Source: Triplophysa rosa (lineage: Eukaryota > Chordata > Actinopteri > Cypriniformes > Nemacheilidae). Taken from it: a DNA stretch of 64,000 nt. The DNA is taken from the NCBI RefSeq assembly GCF_024868665.1, contig NC_079894.1:9764276-9828275 (forward strand), written 5' to 3'. This document shows, in pieces, positions 11,895 to 22,519 of this stretch. How positions within the stretch are numbered: position 1 is the first letter of the stretch; every line of letters starts with the position of its first letter. The notes below the pieces were generated by a model that saw nothing but the letters and a program-made list of their open reading frames with translations, searched no databases and was not told where the DNA came from. The position numbers and the translations under genes were made by a program.

Positions 11895-12087
11895 CTCGGA
11901 GGAAATGGCTGGCGTTTCGGTTTCTAAAGGGTTAACAGGCTGAACCAGTTTTTGGCCTGGTTTGGGTGGATTCGGGGATGTTTCTAAAGGAGCAATCACA
12001 GAGCTGTAGGTCGGTGGAATATGCACCATCTGCCTCTGAAGCAACTGCATTATGGCCCCGATATCTGTTGACATCCGTTTCTCAAGT
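11895..12087 (-). CDS. kcnh2: kcnh2 exon 14
   Basis: Acceptor CCAAG, donor GAG|GTATCA. It encodes residues about 1051-1115: LEKRMSTDIGAIMQLLQRQM then HIPPTYSSV, matching the end of the erg C-terminal coiled coil and the LLQRQM...PP.YS motif. The 3' part is proline-rich and variable. Confidence 0.92.
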
Positions 12088-12153
12088 CTTGGAAGAGAAG
12101 ACCATAAAAACAGCTCAAAACATATATCATTATAAGGAATAAAGACCAATAAT

Positions 12154-13012
12154 GTTAAACGATTAATCGTGATTAATCGCATCCAGAATAAAAGTTAGTG
12201 TTTAAATAATATATGTCTGTGTACTTCGCATATTTATATTGTGTTTTTTAAAATACACATACAAATACATTTAGAAAATATTTTCAGCGTTTCCCATACA
12301 ATGCATTTACTTGGGCGGTCTGCCCAGGTATATAAATGGCTGCCCAAGTATATTTGGCGTCACATTTTGTATTTTTTTATCCATCCGGGATAATGACTGT
12401 ATCTGTGATCGATTAACTAGTGGATAAACTGCGCGTCCGCATCTTCTCTCTTTCCTGACTTGTTTGGTGTGAGTGGCGCGTGGCCGCGTGCACGTCCTCC
12501 TCTTCAGTGTTCGCATGCACTCTCTTCCGATGAGCTCCATGTGTGTGATAGCCCTCGTCCGCGAGTGTAGTTAGCTCCGTGTAGTGTATTTAACTGTCAC
12601 TTGCATTTAAAATCAAAGAAGCGTTCATAATACAGCAACACATTGTGGAGAAAGGGCAAACAGCATACAGCCGTTCTATAATGGAGATGTACTGCATTGT
12701 GATTTTGTCCGATGATGCTGCGTTTATAAATCAGGATTTTAGCAGCAGTTAAAGTGACTACAAATATGCTAATTAGTTTGTGACGTCGCCAGCGCCACAA
12801 GTCTGTCAAAATCCTGTGGGAAACACTGCATGTATATATTTATATATAATTAAAATTATATAAACTATTGATTTTTATATTTTTCTTAAATATATACCTG
12901 GATTTGTTTTTAAATACAAAATTAACATGCACAGTACACAAACATATAATATGTAAACACAAACTTTTATTCTGGAAGCGATTACTCACCATTAATCGTT
13001 TAACAGCCCTAA
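12154..13012. mobile_element. hAT-like MITE (TAATCGTTTAACAGCCCTA end), interrupted by a second element
   Basis: The left part TGTTAAACGATTAATCG with AATAAAAGTT is mirrored on the right by AACTTTTATTCTGG and TAATCGTTTAACAGCCCTAA. The outermost AGGGC of the left end is missing. It fills most of kcnh2 intron 13 and starts about 65 bp from the exon 14 acceptor. A second element (12285-12828) lies inside it. Confidence 0.75.
12285..12828. mobile_element. Nested MITE with CAGCGTTTCCCA/TGGGAAACACTG ends
   Basis: Same termini as the 135-bp element at 6568-6702 but longer (544 bp). It sits inside the MITE at 12154-13012, so it inserted later. The interior has no recognisable protein. No exact 8-bp target duplication is visible. 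Confidence 0.7.
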
Positions 13013-13034
13013 TAAGAAGCAAGCTGGATCTCAC

Positions 13035-13230
13035 CTGTGAAGCTGTTTTTGCATCAGTTCCAGTCTGTTCTCTACCTCGGTGCAATGGCGATGTGTATCA
13101 TTGTGCATGGCAGTATTGGATGGAACTGAGGATGAGGGAAAGGACATGCTGTGCCGGGGTACTTCCTGGTACTGATGGCCACGGTGCTCCCCCCAAAAAC
13201 TGAACATGTTTGAGACACCTGAAAGAGCTC
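13035..13230 (-). CDS. kcnh2: kcnh2 exon 13
   Basis: Acceptor TTAG, donor CACAG|GTGAGA. It encodes residues 986-1050, with GALSGVSNMFSFWGEHRG and YQEVPR, then ENRLELMQKQLHR leading into the coiled coil. Human KCNH2 has GAFSGVSNIFSFWGDSRG here, the strongest single argument for KCNH2 rather than KCNH6 or KCNH7. Confidence 0.92.
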
Positions 13231-13817
13231 CTAATTTAAAATAAAGTAATCTCAAAATGATGCATTTACGGCACTTAAATGCTAATAATCCAAAAATGTC
13301 TTTGAAGTGAACACAATATGGCCAAGCGTATGTGGACAACCACACCCGTATGTACTTACTGGGCACTTCATTTAAAATTAAATTAAATAATGATGATATA
13401 TAATGATGTTTTTTAGAAGTTGGTCCCCTGTCTGCTGCTATAAGAGCTATTTTTCAGATTTTCCATGGCACCCATGGGTAGGATTTGCACCCATTCAGTG
13501 TTGGGTGGTTTACAGTCTGTGTCCCAAATCATCTCAGTGTGGCTTTGTGAAGGCCAGACTCACTAAAGCATTTTACTCTTCTACTGTAAAGGTTTGTTGA
13601 TATCGCATGGCTTTATGCTCGATCGATTACCTGTTATTTTCAGATGTAGCTATAATAGCCAGGGTGAAATAGAAGGGTGCGTTGAAATACTTTCAGCTAT
13701 GTAATGTAAGTTTTGTGCAATATTCTTAGTCTGCTTTTTTCAGCTAGACATAATACACCTAAATTAGACAACAAGGCTTTTATTAAGAAAGAGGTTTAGT
13801 CACATTAAGAATCTTAC

Positions 13818-14075
13818 CTGACAGTGTAATAAAAGAGGTACTGGTTTTGTGGTTTTCCTCGTTTGCATTATCGAAGCTGGCGATATGGCTTTGAGAGCGG
13901 TTTACTATTACAGACGGCTGCTTGGACTCTTCATCATCATCACTGCTGGACTGGGAGGCAAAAATATCTGAGTCCCGATGAGAATTTTGTCTGTCCTTAT
14001 GCTGTTCGATGTTCGCGTTCTGCGTTTGGAAAGTCATTCTGTTGGGTTTGTCTTCTGCCCCCTCTGTTTTATCTG
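13818..14075 (-). CDS. kcnh2: kcnh2 exon 12 (variable, acidic/serine-rich)
   Basis: Acceptor TTAG|CAG, donor CAG|GTAAGA. It encodes residues 900-985: DKTEGAEDKPNRMTF, a QSSSDDDEESKQ cluster and HKTSTSFITLSG. This stretch is not conserved between erg paralogues. It is supported by phase (1/1), splice signals and continuity of the total frame. Confidence 0.82.
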
Positions 14076-14286
14076 CTAATGAGAAAGTGTCAACCAAAAT
14101 TCTAAAACAGGGGTGTCCTGCAGAATCAAACACACTTGGCTGTAATCCTGAAGACCTTGATAAACCGGTTTATAAGTGTTTGTTTGGGACTGGAGCTAAA
14201 CTCAGTAGAGTGGACCTCCACAAGCCGGACGAACACCCTGACCTATAAAAATCCTAAAACGTGTACAGTACATATTTCATGCATAC

Positions 14287-14413
14287 CTTTTGACTTGGAC
14301 TTTCTCTCATTCTTGGTATGAAAGAACAACTTTCCTCTGTGAGAAGGATGGTTGTGACAGCCATGATCAGAATCATCAGGGTCGCTGCTCATTGACCCAA
14401 CTTTAGTGTTGGT
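14287..14413 (-). CDS. kcnh2: kcnh2 exon 11
   Basis: Acceptor AACAG|ACC, donor AAAAG|GTATGC. It encodes residues 858-899, beginning TNTKVGSMSSDPDDSDHG and ending in the basic run HTKNERKSKSK. It begins with TN, like human KCNH2 after the NLRD end of the CNBHD; the rest has diverged. The length does not match the human exon, so homology is positional. Confidence 0.8.
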
Positions 14414-14493
14414 CTGTTGAGAAGATCAGACAACCCTTTAAAAGCACATTCCATAATGTCTTACATTTTAAAAACGGTCCAGACATATCTTAC

Positions 14494-14687
14494 ATCTCTT
14501 AAGTTGAAGGTGATCTCCAGGTTGCTCCAGAAGTAGTCTGAGAACTCTGGATACATGTCCAGGACCTCCAGTACATCTTCTCTGTGGATTTTGTGCAGGT
14601 CACAGTACGTCAAAGCCCTCACATCTGAACTTGACTTTCCAGGACGTGCAAAACAGTTAATGGGCTCTCCAAAAATATCATTCTTGC
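14494..14687 (-). CDS. kcnh2: kcnh2 exon 10 (CNBHD C-terminal half)
   Basis: Acceptor CTGCAG, donor AGAGAT|GTAAGA. It encodes residues 793-857: [36 protein letters not shown], and [14 protein letters not shown] with ITFNLRD. This is the second half of the cyclic-nucleotide-binding homology domain, which in erg channels does not bind cAMP but docks the N-terminal PAS domain. Length 194 bp, as I recall for human. Confidence 0.95.
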
Positions 14688-15135
14688 CTGCAGGAAAAAT
14701 GATGGAAATGACAGAATAACATTTTCAACTAATTACAGACCAGTTTCTTTAAAAGGCAAAAATGAATCGTTAAAATAGTTTTACACAACAGGAAAAAGTT
14801 GTTTTCATTAAGAGCAGTTGCCCTGTGTGTCATTAACGCTACACAACATCACCACAAGATGGTGCTACAACAACCGTTTTCCCACATAAGGTCTCAAACA
14901 ATAAACAAATGCTTTTTCGTACCAGGGTGATAAGGCTGTACTTTGAAAAAATGTATGTAGTTCATAATGTTCAATATGCAATCAACTCAAAATGTCTCTT
15001 TGGAAATGAATGCACAATAAATCATGTGCTACATAAGCTTACACTCACAATGAGTACAGTCAATTTTAACTCCTATTTTGCTCTGAACATGTTACATATT
15101 CCCACACCACCACAACCATCCACGCCCTCCTTTAC

Positions 15136-15388
15136 CTAAAATAGCCACTACCACATCTCCCTTTAAGATCTCAATGGAGCCACGAGAAATAAAGTAGAGT
15201 GCCGGAATCACATCGCCCGCGTGGACCAAGGTGTCCCCTGGTGGAGCATGTGTAGTTTTAAACTTCATAGCCAAAGCACGCAAGCAGCCTTTAGTGGACC
15301 CCTTGAAAGCTTTACAGTTCTGCAACAAGGTACGATTCAGATGCAAACAGATGTCTGCCTGTAAGCATTCTGGGAACCCCTTTAGCAC
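15136..15388 (-). CDS. kcnh2: kcnh2 exon 9 (C-linker/CNBHD N-terminal half)
   Basis: Acceptor CTCCAG|GTG, donor TTTTAG|GTAAAG. It encodes residues 709-792, [19 protein letters not shown] onward, with [18 protein letters not shown] and [20 protein letters not shown]. Length 253 bp, as I recall for human. LLQNCKAF is KCNH7-like; VHAGD is KCNH2-like. Confidence 0.96.
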
Positions 15389-15528
15389 CTGGAGTGAGAA
15401 AAACCACAGGATGTAATAAATGATACAGCGTGATGAGCCGGTTATGCATGTATGCAAGAATAAACAGTGGGAAAACTAGATTGACGCAGCCAGGTGTGCA
15501 CAATAATGTTTGAGGCTATGTGACTCAC

Positions 15529-15728
15529 AGCATTCATGTCAATGCCGTTGGTGTAGGACCAAGCATGTTGAAAATACTCCTCCAGTCTTTGCCTGAGTGG
15601 GTTGGGGATCTGGTGGAAACGGATGAACTCCCGAACCCGTAGCATTTGCGTGTGGTAACGCGCGGTGCCGGAGTACAACCTCTGGATTATGGCTGACACA
15701 TTTCCAAATATACTAGCGTACATCAGAG
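15529..15728 (-). CDS. kcnh2: kcnh2 exon 8 (S6 and C-linker)
   Basis: Acceptor CTCACAG, donor GCT|GTGAGT. It encodes residues 642-708: [53 protein letters not shown] and NGIDMNA. The S6 aromatics equivalent to hERG Y652 and F656, the known drug-binding residues, are kept as Y645 and F649. Length 200 bp, as I recall for human. Confidence 0.97.
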
Positions 15729-15862
15729 CTGTGAGAAAATGTGAAAATATTTTAATTAATTTTATGACAATTTAGAGTGCACATTGTCAGTATACAATAG
15801 CATAAAAAAGGCCAAAGCACAGTTCAGTAGGAAATCCTGTTGACTCTTGACTATACACTAAC

Positions 15863-16259
15863 CTCCAATGAGCATGACACAGATGGAGAAGATCTTCTCA
15901 GAGTTGGTATTTGGGGAGACATTTCCAAAGCCTACGCTAGTGAGGCTGCTGAAGGTGAAGTAGAGGGCAGTGACGTATTTGTCTTTAATAGAGGGTCCTG
16001 ATCCAGGTAGGTTCACATTATAAGGCTTCCCCAGCTGATCTCCCAAAGAATTCAGCCAACCAATCCGTGACTGGCTGTTCCTCTCCACGTTCCCGATAGC
16101 ATACCAGATGCAGGCCAGCCAATGGGCAATCAGAGCGAATGTGCACATGAGTAGAAAGAGCACAGCAGCTCCATACTCAGAGTACCGATCCAGTTTACGT
16201 GCCACACGCACCAATCGCAGCAGCCGAGCGGTCTTCAGTAGGCCAATGAGAGTTGTTGT
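15863..16259 (-). CDS. kcnh2: kcnh2 exon 7 (S4, S5, pore, start of S6)
   Basis: Acceptor TTAG|ACA, donor GGAG|GTTAGT. It encodes residues 510-641. S4 is [20 protein letters not shown] with regularly spaced Arg/Lys. S5 and the long erg turret follow ([16 protein letters not shown]), then the filter [16 protein letters not shown]. The residues behind fast C-type inactivation (the serines flanking the filter, hERG S620 and S631) are present. Confidence 0.97.
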
Positions 16260-16372
16260 CTAATAATGTATGAAAACAGCGAGGAAGCAGATAAAAACAT
16301 AACTTCTGATTTAGGTAGGTAGAGCAATACAAACACACAAATGATGACATCATTACCCATAAGCCCACTCAC

Positions 16373-16795
16373 CTCCTCTCCCGAGCGGTAAATGAGCAAG
16401 TCGAAGGGAATGGCCGCCACCATGTCAATGAGGAACCAGCCTTTAAAATAGTGGACAGCTATTCGGCCTGGCTGACTCACCACTTCGTCGTTGCTGTTCA
16501 CGTAGGTTGTGCGAAAGTTAATCACAATGTCTACTACGAACATGATATCCACAATGAGGTCCACCACATTAAGTGGACTACAGGAGTAGCCACAACGCTG
16601 CATGGCGGCCTCTTCCTCATCACTGAGCAGGAAGGCTGCAGAATAAGGTGTGAAGATGGCGGTGTAGATAACAAGCAGTAAGATGACCCAGTCCCATACC
16701 GCCTTGAAAGGGCTGTAATGTAAGATGGTCCATTTGTGGATGCGGGGAGCTTGGAGCTTATACTCGGGAAGAACATCTGCACCCAGAGACAGCAC
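16373..16795 (-). CDS. kcnh2: kcnh2 exon 6 (S1-S3); first exon shared by the 1a and 1b isoforms
   Basis: Acceptor CCACAG|GTG, donor GAG|GTGAGT. It encodes residues 369-509: [36 protein letters not shown]2 with [18 protein letters not shown], and S3 with [20 protein letters not shown]. The S1-S2 loop ([15 protein letters not shown]) is the variable part. Both first-exon alternatives end in phase 0 and join here. Confidence 0.97.
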
Positions 16796-16966
16796 CTGTG
16801 GAAGAAAACACTTGAAAGTGAGAGATCTATACGATTTAGATTTAATGTTTAGTATGGAGAGAAGAAAATCTATTGTGGATAGAACATACAACACCGGTCT
16901 CATCACAAGTAACATATTAAAACAGCCACTGCACAATAGCATATCATCAACATTTACTCAATGACA

Positions 16967-17213
16967 TTAAAGGGATAGTTCACCCTAAAATGAAATTTCA
17001 GTTATCATTTACTCATCCCCATGTCATTCCAAATCTTTCTTCTGCAGAACAGAAAAGAAGATATTTCGAAGAACGTTGGTAACCAAACAACACGGGTTTC
17101 CATTGACTTCCATTGTATGGACACAAAATCACCAACAGATTTCTCAAAATGTCTTCTTCCATAGAAGAAAGAGTCATAAACAGATTTGGAGCCACTTGAG
17201 GGTGAATATGCCA
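16967..17213. repeat. TTAA-type fish MITE (AAAGGGATAGTTCACCC family), right end lost
   Basis: Starts TTAAAGGGATAGTTCACCCT with the family blocks TTTACTCATC, CATGTCATTCCAAAT, GACTTCCATTG and GAGGGTGAAT, but lacks the closing inverted end. The same family occurs at 22520, 29215, 33716, 54232 and 62566. Confidence 0.75.
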
Positions 17214-17699
17214 TTATAAGGATTTCAATGCTCCCTTGAGAATGAAAACAACTAGGCCATTGCAATAAAGCTTAATAAGGTACTGTTTACATCAGTCATT
17301 TCACAACACAAGGTTGTATACGCTATGTAAATGCCATATGCTAGCCAGGCTAATAATCTTCTGTTCTGTTCGGTCTCTGTGTATTTGTGGAAAAAGCTTT
17401 TACAAAGCTTGCTCTAGTAGGACACACAAATATTGTCATATAATTCTGACACTTGGAGACAGAAACTGAGGCTGCGTTTATATTTGTCATTAACATGCCA
17501 TCCGAACAAGCAGATCGGATCTTCAGGCAATCAGGACACAGTGCGTTTACACTTGTCAACATCAAGTGTCTTCCACATCTGGATATCTGATCGGATCTCT
17601 ATAGTTTCCCACTCATTATTTTAAAGCGGAGCTATCATGCTATGTCATGCATTGACTTCTTTACACTGTTATACGTGCTGGCTTCTCATGCTTAACTTA

Positions 17700-17858
17700 G
17701 CTTTCCTGTGGCTCAGTTGTTAGAGCATGGCACTAGCAATGCCAAAGTCATGGGTTCGATCCCAGGGGATTGCATATAGTCAAAAACAAATGTATAATAC
17801 AATGCAATGTAAGTCGCTTTGGATAAAAGCGTCTGCCAAATGCATAAATGTAAATGTC
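17700..17858 (+). mobile_element. tRNA-derived SINE
   Basis: A box A-like TGGCTCAGTTGTTAGAGCA and a perfect box B GGTTCGATCCC are spaced as in a tRNA. A non-tRNA body follows, ending in the common fish SINE/LINE tail GTAAGTCGCTTTGGATAAAA, GCGTCTGCCAAATGCATAAA. AACTT flanks both sides. It is not a functional tRNA: no cloverleaf can be completed. Confidence 0.85.
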
Positions 17859-18061
17859 AACTTGTTAAAAAATGAGTTGGACGTATGATGTAGTATTTCT
17901 GTACTTGATACACTCTCCCAGCACTCCAAATTGTTTCGGAAAGTTTTTTTTTCTAATTCTGGATCCCAGTGTGTCGTCAAAGGGATCCTATTCCTCTTAT
18001 TGGCCAAAAGCACGGCAAGGTGAGCCCGCTCACGAACCAACCGACCAGTGAGACCCGCTTA

Positions 18062-18551
18062 AGCCCAATTTATGGTTCTGCGTCGGGCCTACGCCGTAGC
18101 CTACACAGAGCCGCGTACCCTGCGCTGTAGACTGACGCACACCTCTCCAAAAATGTAACAACGCGTCAACTCAATGCGGACCCTACGCGGACCGCAAACG
18201 CTGTGATTGTTCTTTTTGAACCCCTCCCTCAGGTCAAAAAACTCTGCGATAGAGTCATGTTTACTCAAACGCATTTCCGAATGAATTATCTAAGTAAATT
18301 ATTTGTGCTTCTGTAATTAACATCTCAAATCTGCAACACAAGTGACTGTTTACTTGCCGTTATCACTGCTAATATCTTCTCAAACGAGCTGCTGCTTTTT
18401 CAGCGCTTGTCTTGGTTACACAAACAACACGCGCGTGGACACTGACGCCTAGTGGCCATTGCCTGTCGACGCAGACAACAACGTAGAAGTATAAATGAAA
18501 ACCGACACGTAGCCTACGGCGTAGGTCCGACACAGAAGTGAAAATCGGACT
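18062..18551. mobile_element. PIF/Harbinger-type MITE, TTA target duplication
   Basis: The ends AGCCCAATTTATGG...TCGG and its partner AGTCCGATTTTCACTTC (right end, reverse complement) match over most positions. TTA flanks both sides (18059-18061, 18552-18554). The uninterrupted relative at about 6276 reads GACCCGCCTACCATCAAG, confirming the insertion boundary. GCCTACGCCGTAGCC blocks near both ends form a strong hairpin. 490 bp, non-coding. Confidence 0.85.
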
Positions 18552-19017
18552 TTACCATCAAGATGGGCTGCGCAGCGCTACAGCTCATTACTCTTGCGAT
18601 AGTTAAGTTTAGGTGTGTCTGTTTGTTCACGGCATTTCAGTGGTGGATGTTATATAAACAGTGGATATAATGCTGGATTTGGATATCGTTTGAATCTGAT
18701 AGCTGGTGCAGTCCCAGCGCTAAAAGATGCCGGACATGCGTCGTTTCTTTGGTTTGCGCCTAAATAGCGTGCTTACTGACATTAGCTATTAGCAACACTA
18801 TACAATCTTGTTTCTGTGTGTAAATGATATACACTGTATTCAGAGCTCAGTTTTATGCTGCGCGGCTGCCGCTTCTGTCTTCCGGGGATGGTAAATGTAG
18901 ATAAACTGTCTGGATTGCGTTTGCATTACACCGACATCCGATCACAATGCGTCCTCGACAATGGACAACATCCAGATACAGGTCGCATGTAAATGACAAA
19001 TGTAAATGCATCCTGAG

Positions 19018-19720
19018 AGGGCCTATACTCAGTGAGTGTGAAAAAATGAACTAATGTTTAGTCTCAGAGATGTTCTTTACTGAGTAGACAATAATGCAGG
19101 GAGAACATTCAGGCCTAACATTTCTAAATATTCATTTAGGCCGGGAGAGCAAACTTTAACTCATTCGTTTTTTCAGGTCCCTAAAGAGGTGACCAATGTT
19201 TAGTCATTTGCTCATAACGCCAGTGAGAGAGTTTTAATTACTCTTACTCATGATACTGCCTGAGGAGAAAACACACATCAGCATACACAGAGGGAGAGAG
19301 AGACAATCTTCACAATCTGCATTAGTGAAGACAATGATTTTCATACCAATACATTTACTATATTCTAGCTCTGACAGAAACCAAAAATCTTTTCAAATAT
19401 TTCAAGATGATTTTAATATTCATCATATTTGTGGACTAATTAGCCAACCTAATTCAGTAATAAACTCTATAGGCAAAGACTCTAGTTCTTAAGGGATAGT
19501 TCTCCCAAAAATTAGTTTTGTGATCCACCAGCCAATGTGCTTACACATTAGGAGGACTCAAACTGGCTTTTCAGCTATAATTCATAGCCAATGACAATGC
19601 ATTCTTCTTCGAGTTACATTTCTTGTTAGCATGCTGTAAATAGTATGAGTATTCAGAGCACTAACAATTACCTGCCTGCACCCCAAGCTCCACCTGCCTG
19701 GATCTGTTTAAGGTGGAATA
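19018..19720. other. Intronic DNA, little recognised
   Basis: Part of kcnh2 intron 5. Apart from a short TTAA-MITE fragment (TTAAGGGATAGTTCTCCCAA near 19490) nothing was recognised. Confidence 0.4.
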
Positions 19721-20335
19721 TTGTGCCTAACATTGCAGCAGCATCCCTTGCATGTTCACTGCAACGTTAGTATTAGCAATAGAAAGTTGTCATACTTGCT
19801 CTACCAAAACAGCATCAGCAGGGCAAGAGTTGTGAGAAGCTATTTGCCTGCTACGAAACAGACAACATGGTTGGACAGAGGAATGAAAGGCATGTTGTGG
19901 TGTGGACACTGTAATCATTGTGAGAATGTAATTCAAACTAAATCACTCATGGATGTTTGCACAAAGAAACTATATTTGATTAGATCTTTCATCAATTGTA
20001 AGAGTACACATGTAATCTATAGGATTCAATGTCCTTGTAACTGTTTCTGTGTGGGCCAGACGAAACGTAGACTGCAAAATAGATTTTGGGATCACAAAAA
20101 TGCAATTCGTACTAGAAACAAAGATTATCCCATGGCAGTACATTACGCATCTGCACATGACTCAAATCCCTCTACTTTAAGAATTATTGGTTTGGAAATT
20201 GTAACTGTGAAAGTCTTTGTAATCTATCACCCTTTCTGATCGATTTAAAGGGAAGCCTTTTGGATTTTTCAGTTAAAAGCCACTATCTTTCCTGGTTTGA
20301 ATGAAGAATTGGATTTATCTCCATATTTATGAAAT
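19721..20335 (+). mobile_element. Penelope-like retroelement fragment with GIY-YIG endonuclease
   Basis: Plus-strand frames encode WCGHCNHCENVIQTKS (a CxxC..C zinc-like motif), then THVIYRIQCPCNCFCVGQTK, RRLQNRFWDHKNAIRTRN and YPMAVHYASAHDSNPS. The VIY...CVG pair and the following R and H residues fit the GIY-YIG endonuclease at the C-terminus of Penelope-like elements. A frameshift near 20225 moves the end (REAFWIFQLKATIFPGLNEE) to another frame, so it is a pseudogene. The reverse transcriptase part is absent. It lies antisense to kcnh2 in intron 5. Confidence 0.72.
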
Positions 20336-22515
20336 GATTATCATTCTGATTATTCTTGTCAAGGTTTTTTTAATAATTTTTTTTATGTGATTGTAGTATA
20401 TAATTGTTAATGATGCTATCGGACCCCCTATGTTGATTATTTTGGTTTCTCCTATTTTCTAGAGCAACTGATTATAACTACACCTGTGACTAATTTTGTA
20501 CTTGACACACTCTGAGGAAGGCTGCATGGCCGAAATGCATCAGTGTGCAGTGTTTTAGTCATTTTTAATGTTTCTATAATGAGCCATGTTTGAAAAAGGC
20601 ATTTTAACATTTTGGAACGGGAAGTGCCTTGGATTTGCATTTCTTTGAAAGAAATAACTGTCTTACATTACTGCTGGCCTGCATGCAAAACTCCAAATGT
20701 GGCCTTTCTTTCTGGGTTGACGCTGATGAAGTCCCGCTTGAGGGCATTCATGTCCAAACTGTCCAGTAAAAGTCTGAAATTCATTTTTGCGCCATTTGGA
20801 CAACAAGACTGCTTGTGACACTTGACCTTCACTAACCAATGCCGTGACGTCATGAGACAGTTGTGTTGTCATTGTGGCTTACCTTTTACAGTAAAGTCAT
20901 TAATGTTTTCAATGGATATTAGTGAATAGACAAATTAATAAAATGTATTATATTTATTTTTTGAGAAAACATTTTTAATTATTTCTTTTTGACACCGTTT
21001 AAGTTTTTCTTTCGCTCGATGCGAGGGGGTGCTGCACCCCTACTTCCCACGGCTATGGCCATTTTTGAGTGAACTATACCTATATTTCAATAAATGTTCT
21101 CCATGTTGTGTCTCTGAAAAATAACCTTTGCCCTGGGCAACAGACTATTCCACAATGCTATATACATCCCTCGTGTGTTGTTTCAGGCATATACATTCTT
21201 CAATGCAGAAACTTCCTCCTATCTCCTACCTCGCACCAGCTGTCCACCAATGTCATGGCATGATTCCTCATACATACTGTAAAACCCCTCCATTAAAAGA
21301 CCGTTAGTGGGGTACACAAAATCCCCTCAAATGACTCAACAATGCTTTTCATGTTCCAACACATTTGAAGTAAGTATACTGCCAGCATTGCCTTCACATC
21401 CCCGTCACAGAGCAACCAGACCTGAAGCATTGAGATCTGACAGTAAAAGTTATTAAGGTCTTGGGAACATCAGGGCTGAAACACATTGAGCCGAAGAACG
21501 CCGTGAGAGACTTGTCAGCTGAAACATTAAAGTTAATCTCAATGGGAACGAGTCAGGCCATCGATCAAGAAAACAAAACAGCCTAGGACTTTGCCTCTAG
21601 CAGTGAATGATTGTCTCTGTGCTTCACAGAAGGTGCTTGTGGCAGTCAAGGGCATCCTTGTGCTGAAATGAATGTGGGGGGCTTGACCCAACTGCTGCGA
21701 CTATGGTGAGCAGATCCCAGTTCTGACACCACAACACCAATCTTACAAGCCGCCAACAATGAGATGAATGCCAGCGTTTCACTACTGAGTCAGTGTTCAT
21801 GCTCAACTCACAGGAATTTGTAACTATTTTATGAGGAGGCTAATATGATTCTTAGACAAAAGGAATAAAAAAGCCCCAACCCTAAACCAAACGTCACACA
21901 AAAAATACTGATCATACTAAAGGGAATGAATGAGATTGTACAAATTCATACGAATTTACCACCTTGTAAATAATAACTGTATGAATTGTCTTAGGATTGT
22001 ATTGGTTCATGTTGCGTGGCATGCATTTTCTCACATTCAAACAGTGACATTATCCTATAAGAATCTGAAATGTATGGTGAAAGAAAAATAAGATATAATA
22101 GGTTCATCTGAGAAGGCAAAATGGCCATGTTTACCTTTCTTAGTAGCCTATACGAAAGGTTAACAAAAAAAACAAGCATATTTCAATTCACAGTAATATT
22201 TAAGAGGATCCAGCTCGCGTGTTTGCTGTCCCTCAATAATGCCTGAAGTAATTCCTGAAATGACACTGACACGGACAAACCAATCAATTCTGAAGTGACG
22301 CCATTCTAGACGCCACTCTGTTTACACCATCGGACTCCACTCCAGTCTCCCTCAATACTGGAGACAAATAACACACAGGCTTCCATTAGTTTCCTTTTAC
22401 TTTAAATATGCTGAACATTACCAAACTCCAAACAATTTAAACTATCTGGAGGGTAAATGTACTTAATAAGGTTGTCAAAATAATCTATCCATAGACCTTC
22501 AGCTGTTTTGTAATT
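20336..22515. other. Intronic DNA; Penelope tail, otherwise nothing recognised
   Basis: The first 300 bp probably belong to the Penelope-like element, including CTGAGGAAGGC...GCCGAAA at 20511-20539. A minus-strand frame at 20668-20853 has no recognisable family. From 21000 to 22515 no exon or element ends were seen. Confidence 0.4.
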
Positions 22516-22519
22516 CATG

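Larger units (their letters stand above)
17620..18745. mobile_element. Second copy of the 5968-6480 element, carrying two insertions
   Basis: Block-by-block match to 5968-6480. The copy is broken after GCTTAACTT by a tRNA-type SINE and after GACCCGC by a 490-bp MITE, and resumes exactly at ACCATCAAGATGGGCTGC. Confidence 0.7.
17466..19017. mobile_element. Outer DNA element of a three-level nest (CTGAGGCTGCGTTTA end)
   Basis: The left end CTGAGGCTGCGTTTATATTT with GTCATTAACATGC is mirrored on the right by GCATGTAAATGACAAATG and TAAATGCATCCTGAG. Inside lie a second element (about 17620-18745), a SINE and a Harbinger-type MITE. It is located in kcnh2 intron 5. No coding sequence was recognised. 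Confidence 0.6.

Noticed and set aside
16451..16964. Several plus-strand frames opposite the kcnh2 S1-S3 exon
   Set aside because: Antisense shadows of a highly conserved coding exon, with no motifs of their own.
17700..17775. tRNA-like boxes A and B
   Set aside because: Part of a SINE: no acceptor stem or complete cloverleaf, and a typical SINE tail follows.
20668..20853. 61-codon minus-strand frame (MTSRHWLVKVKCHKQSCC...)
   Set aside because: Compositionally protein-like but matches no family I can name and has no splice context; not called as a gene.
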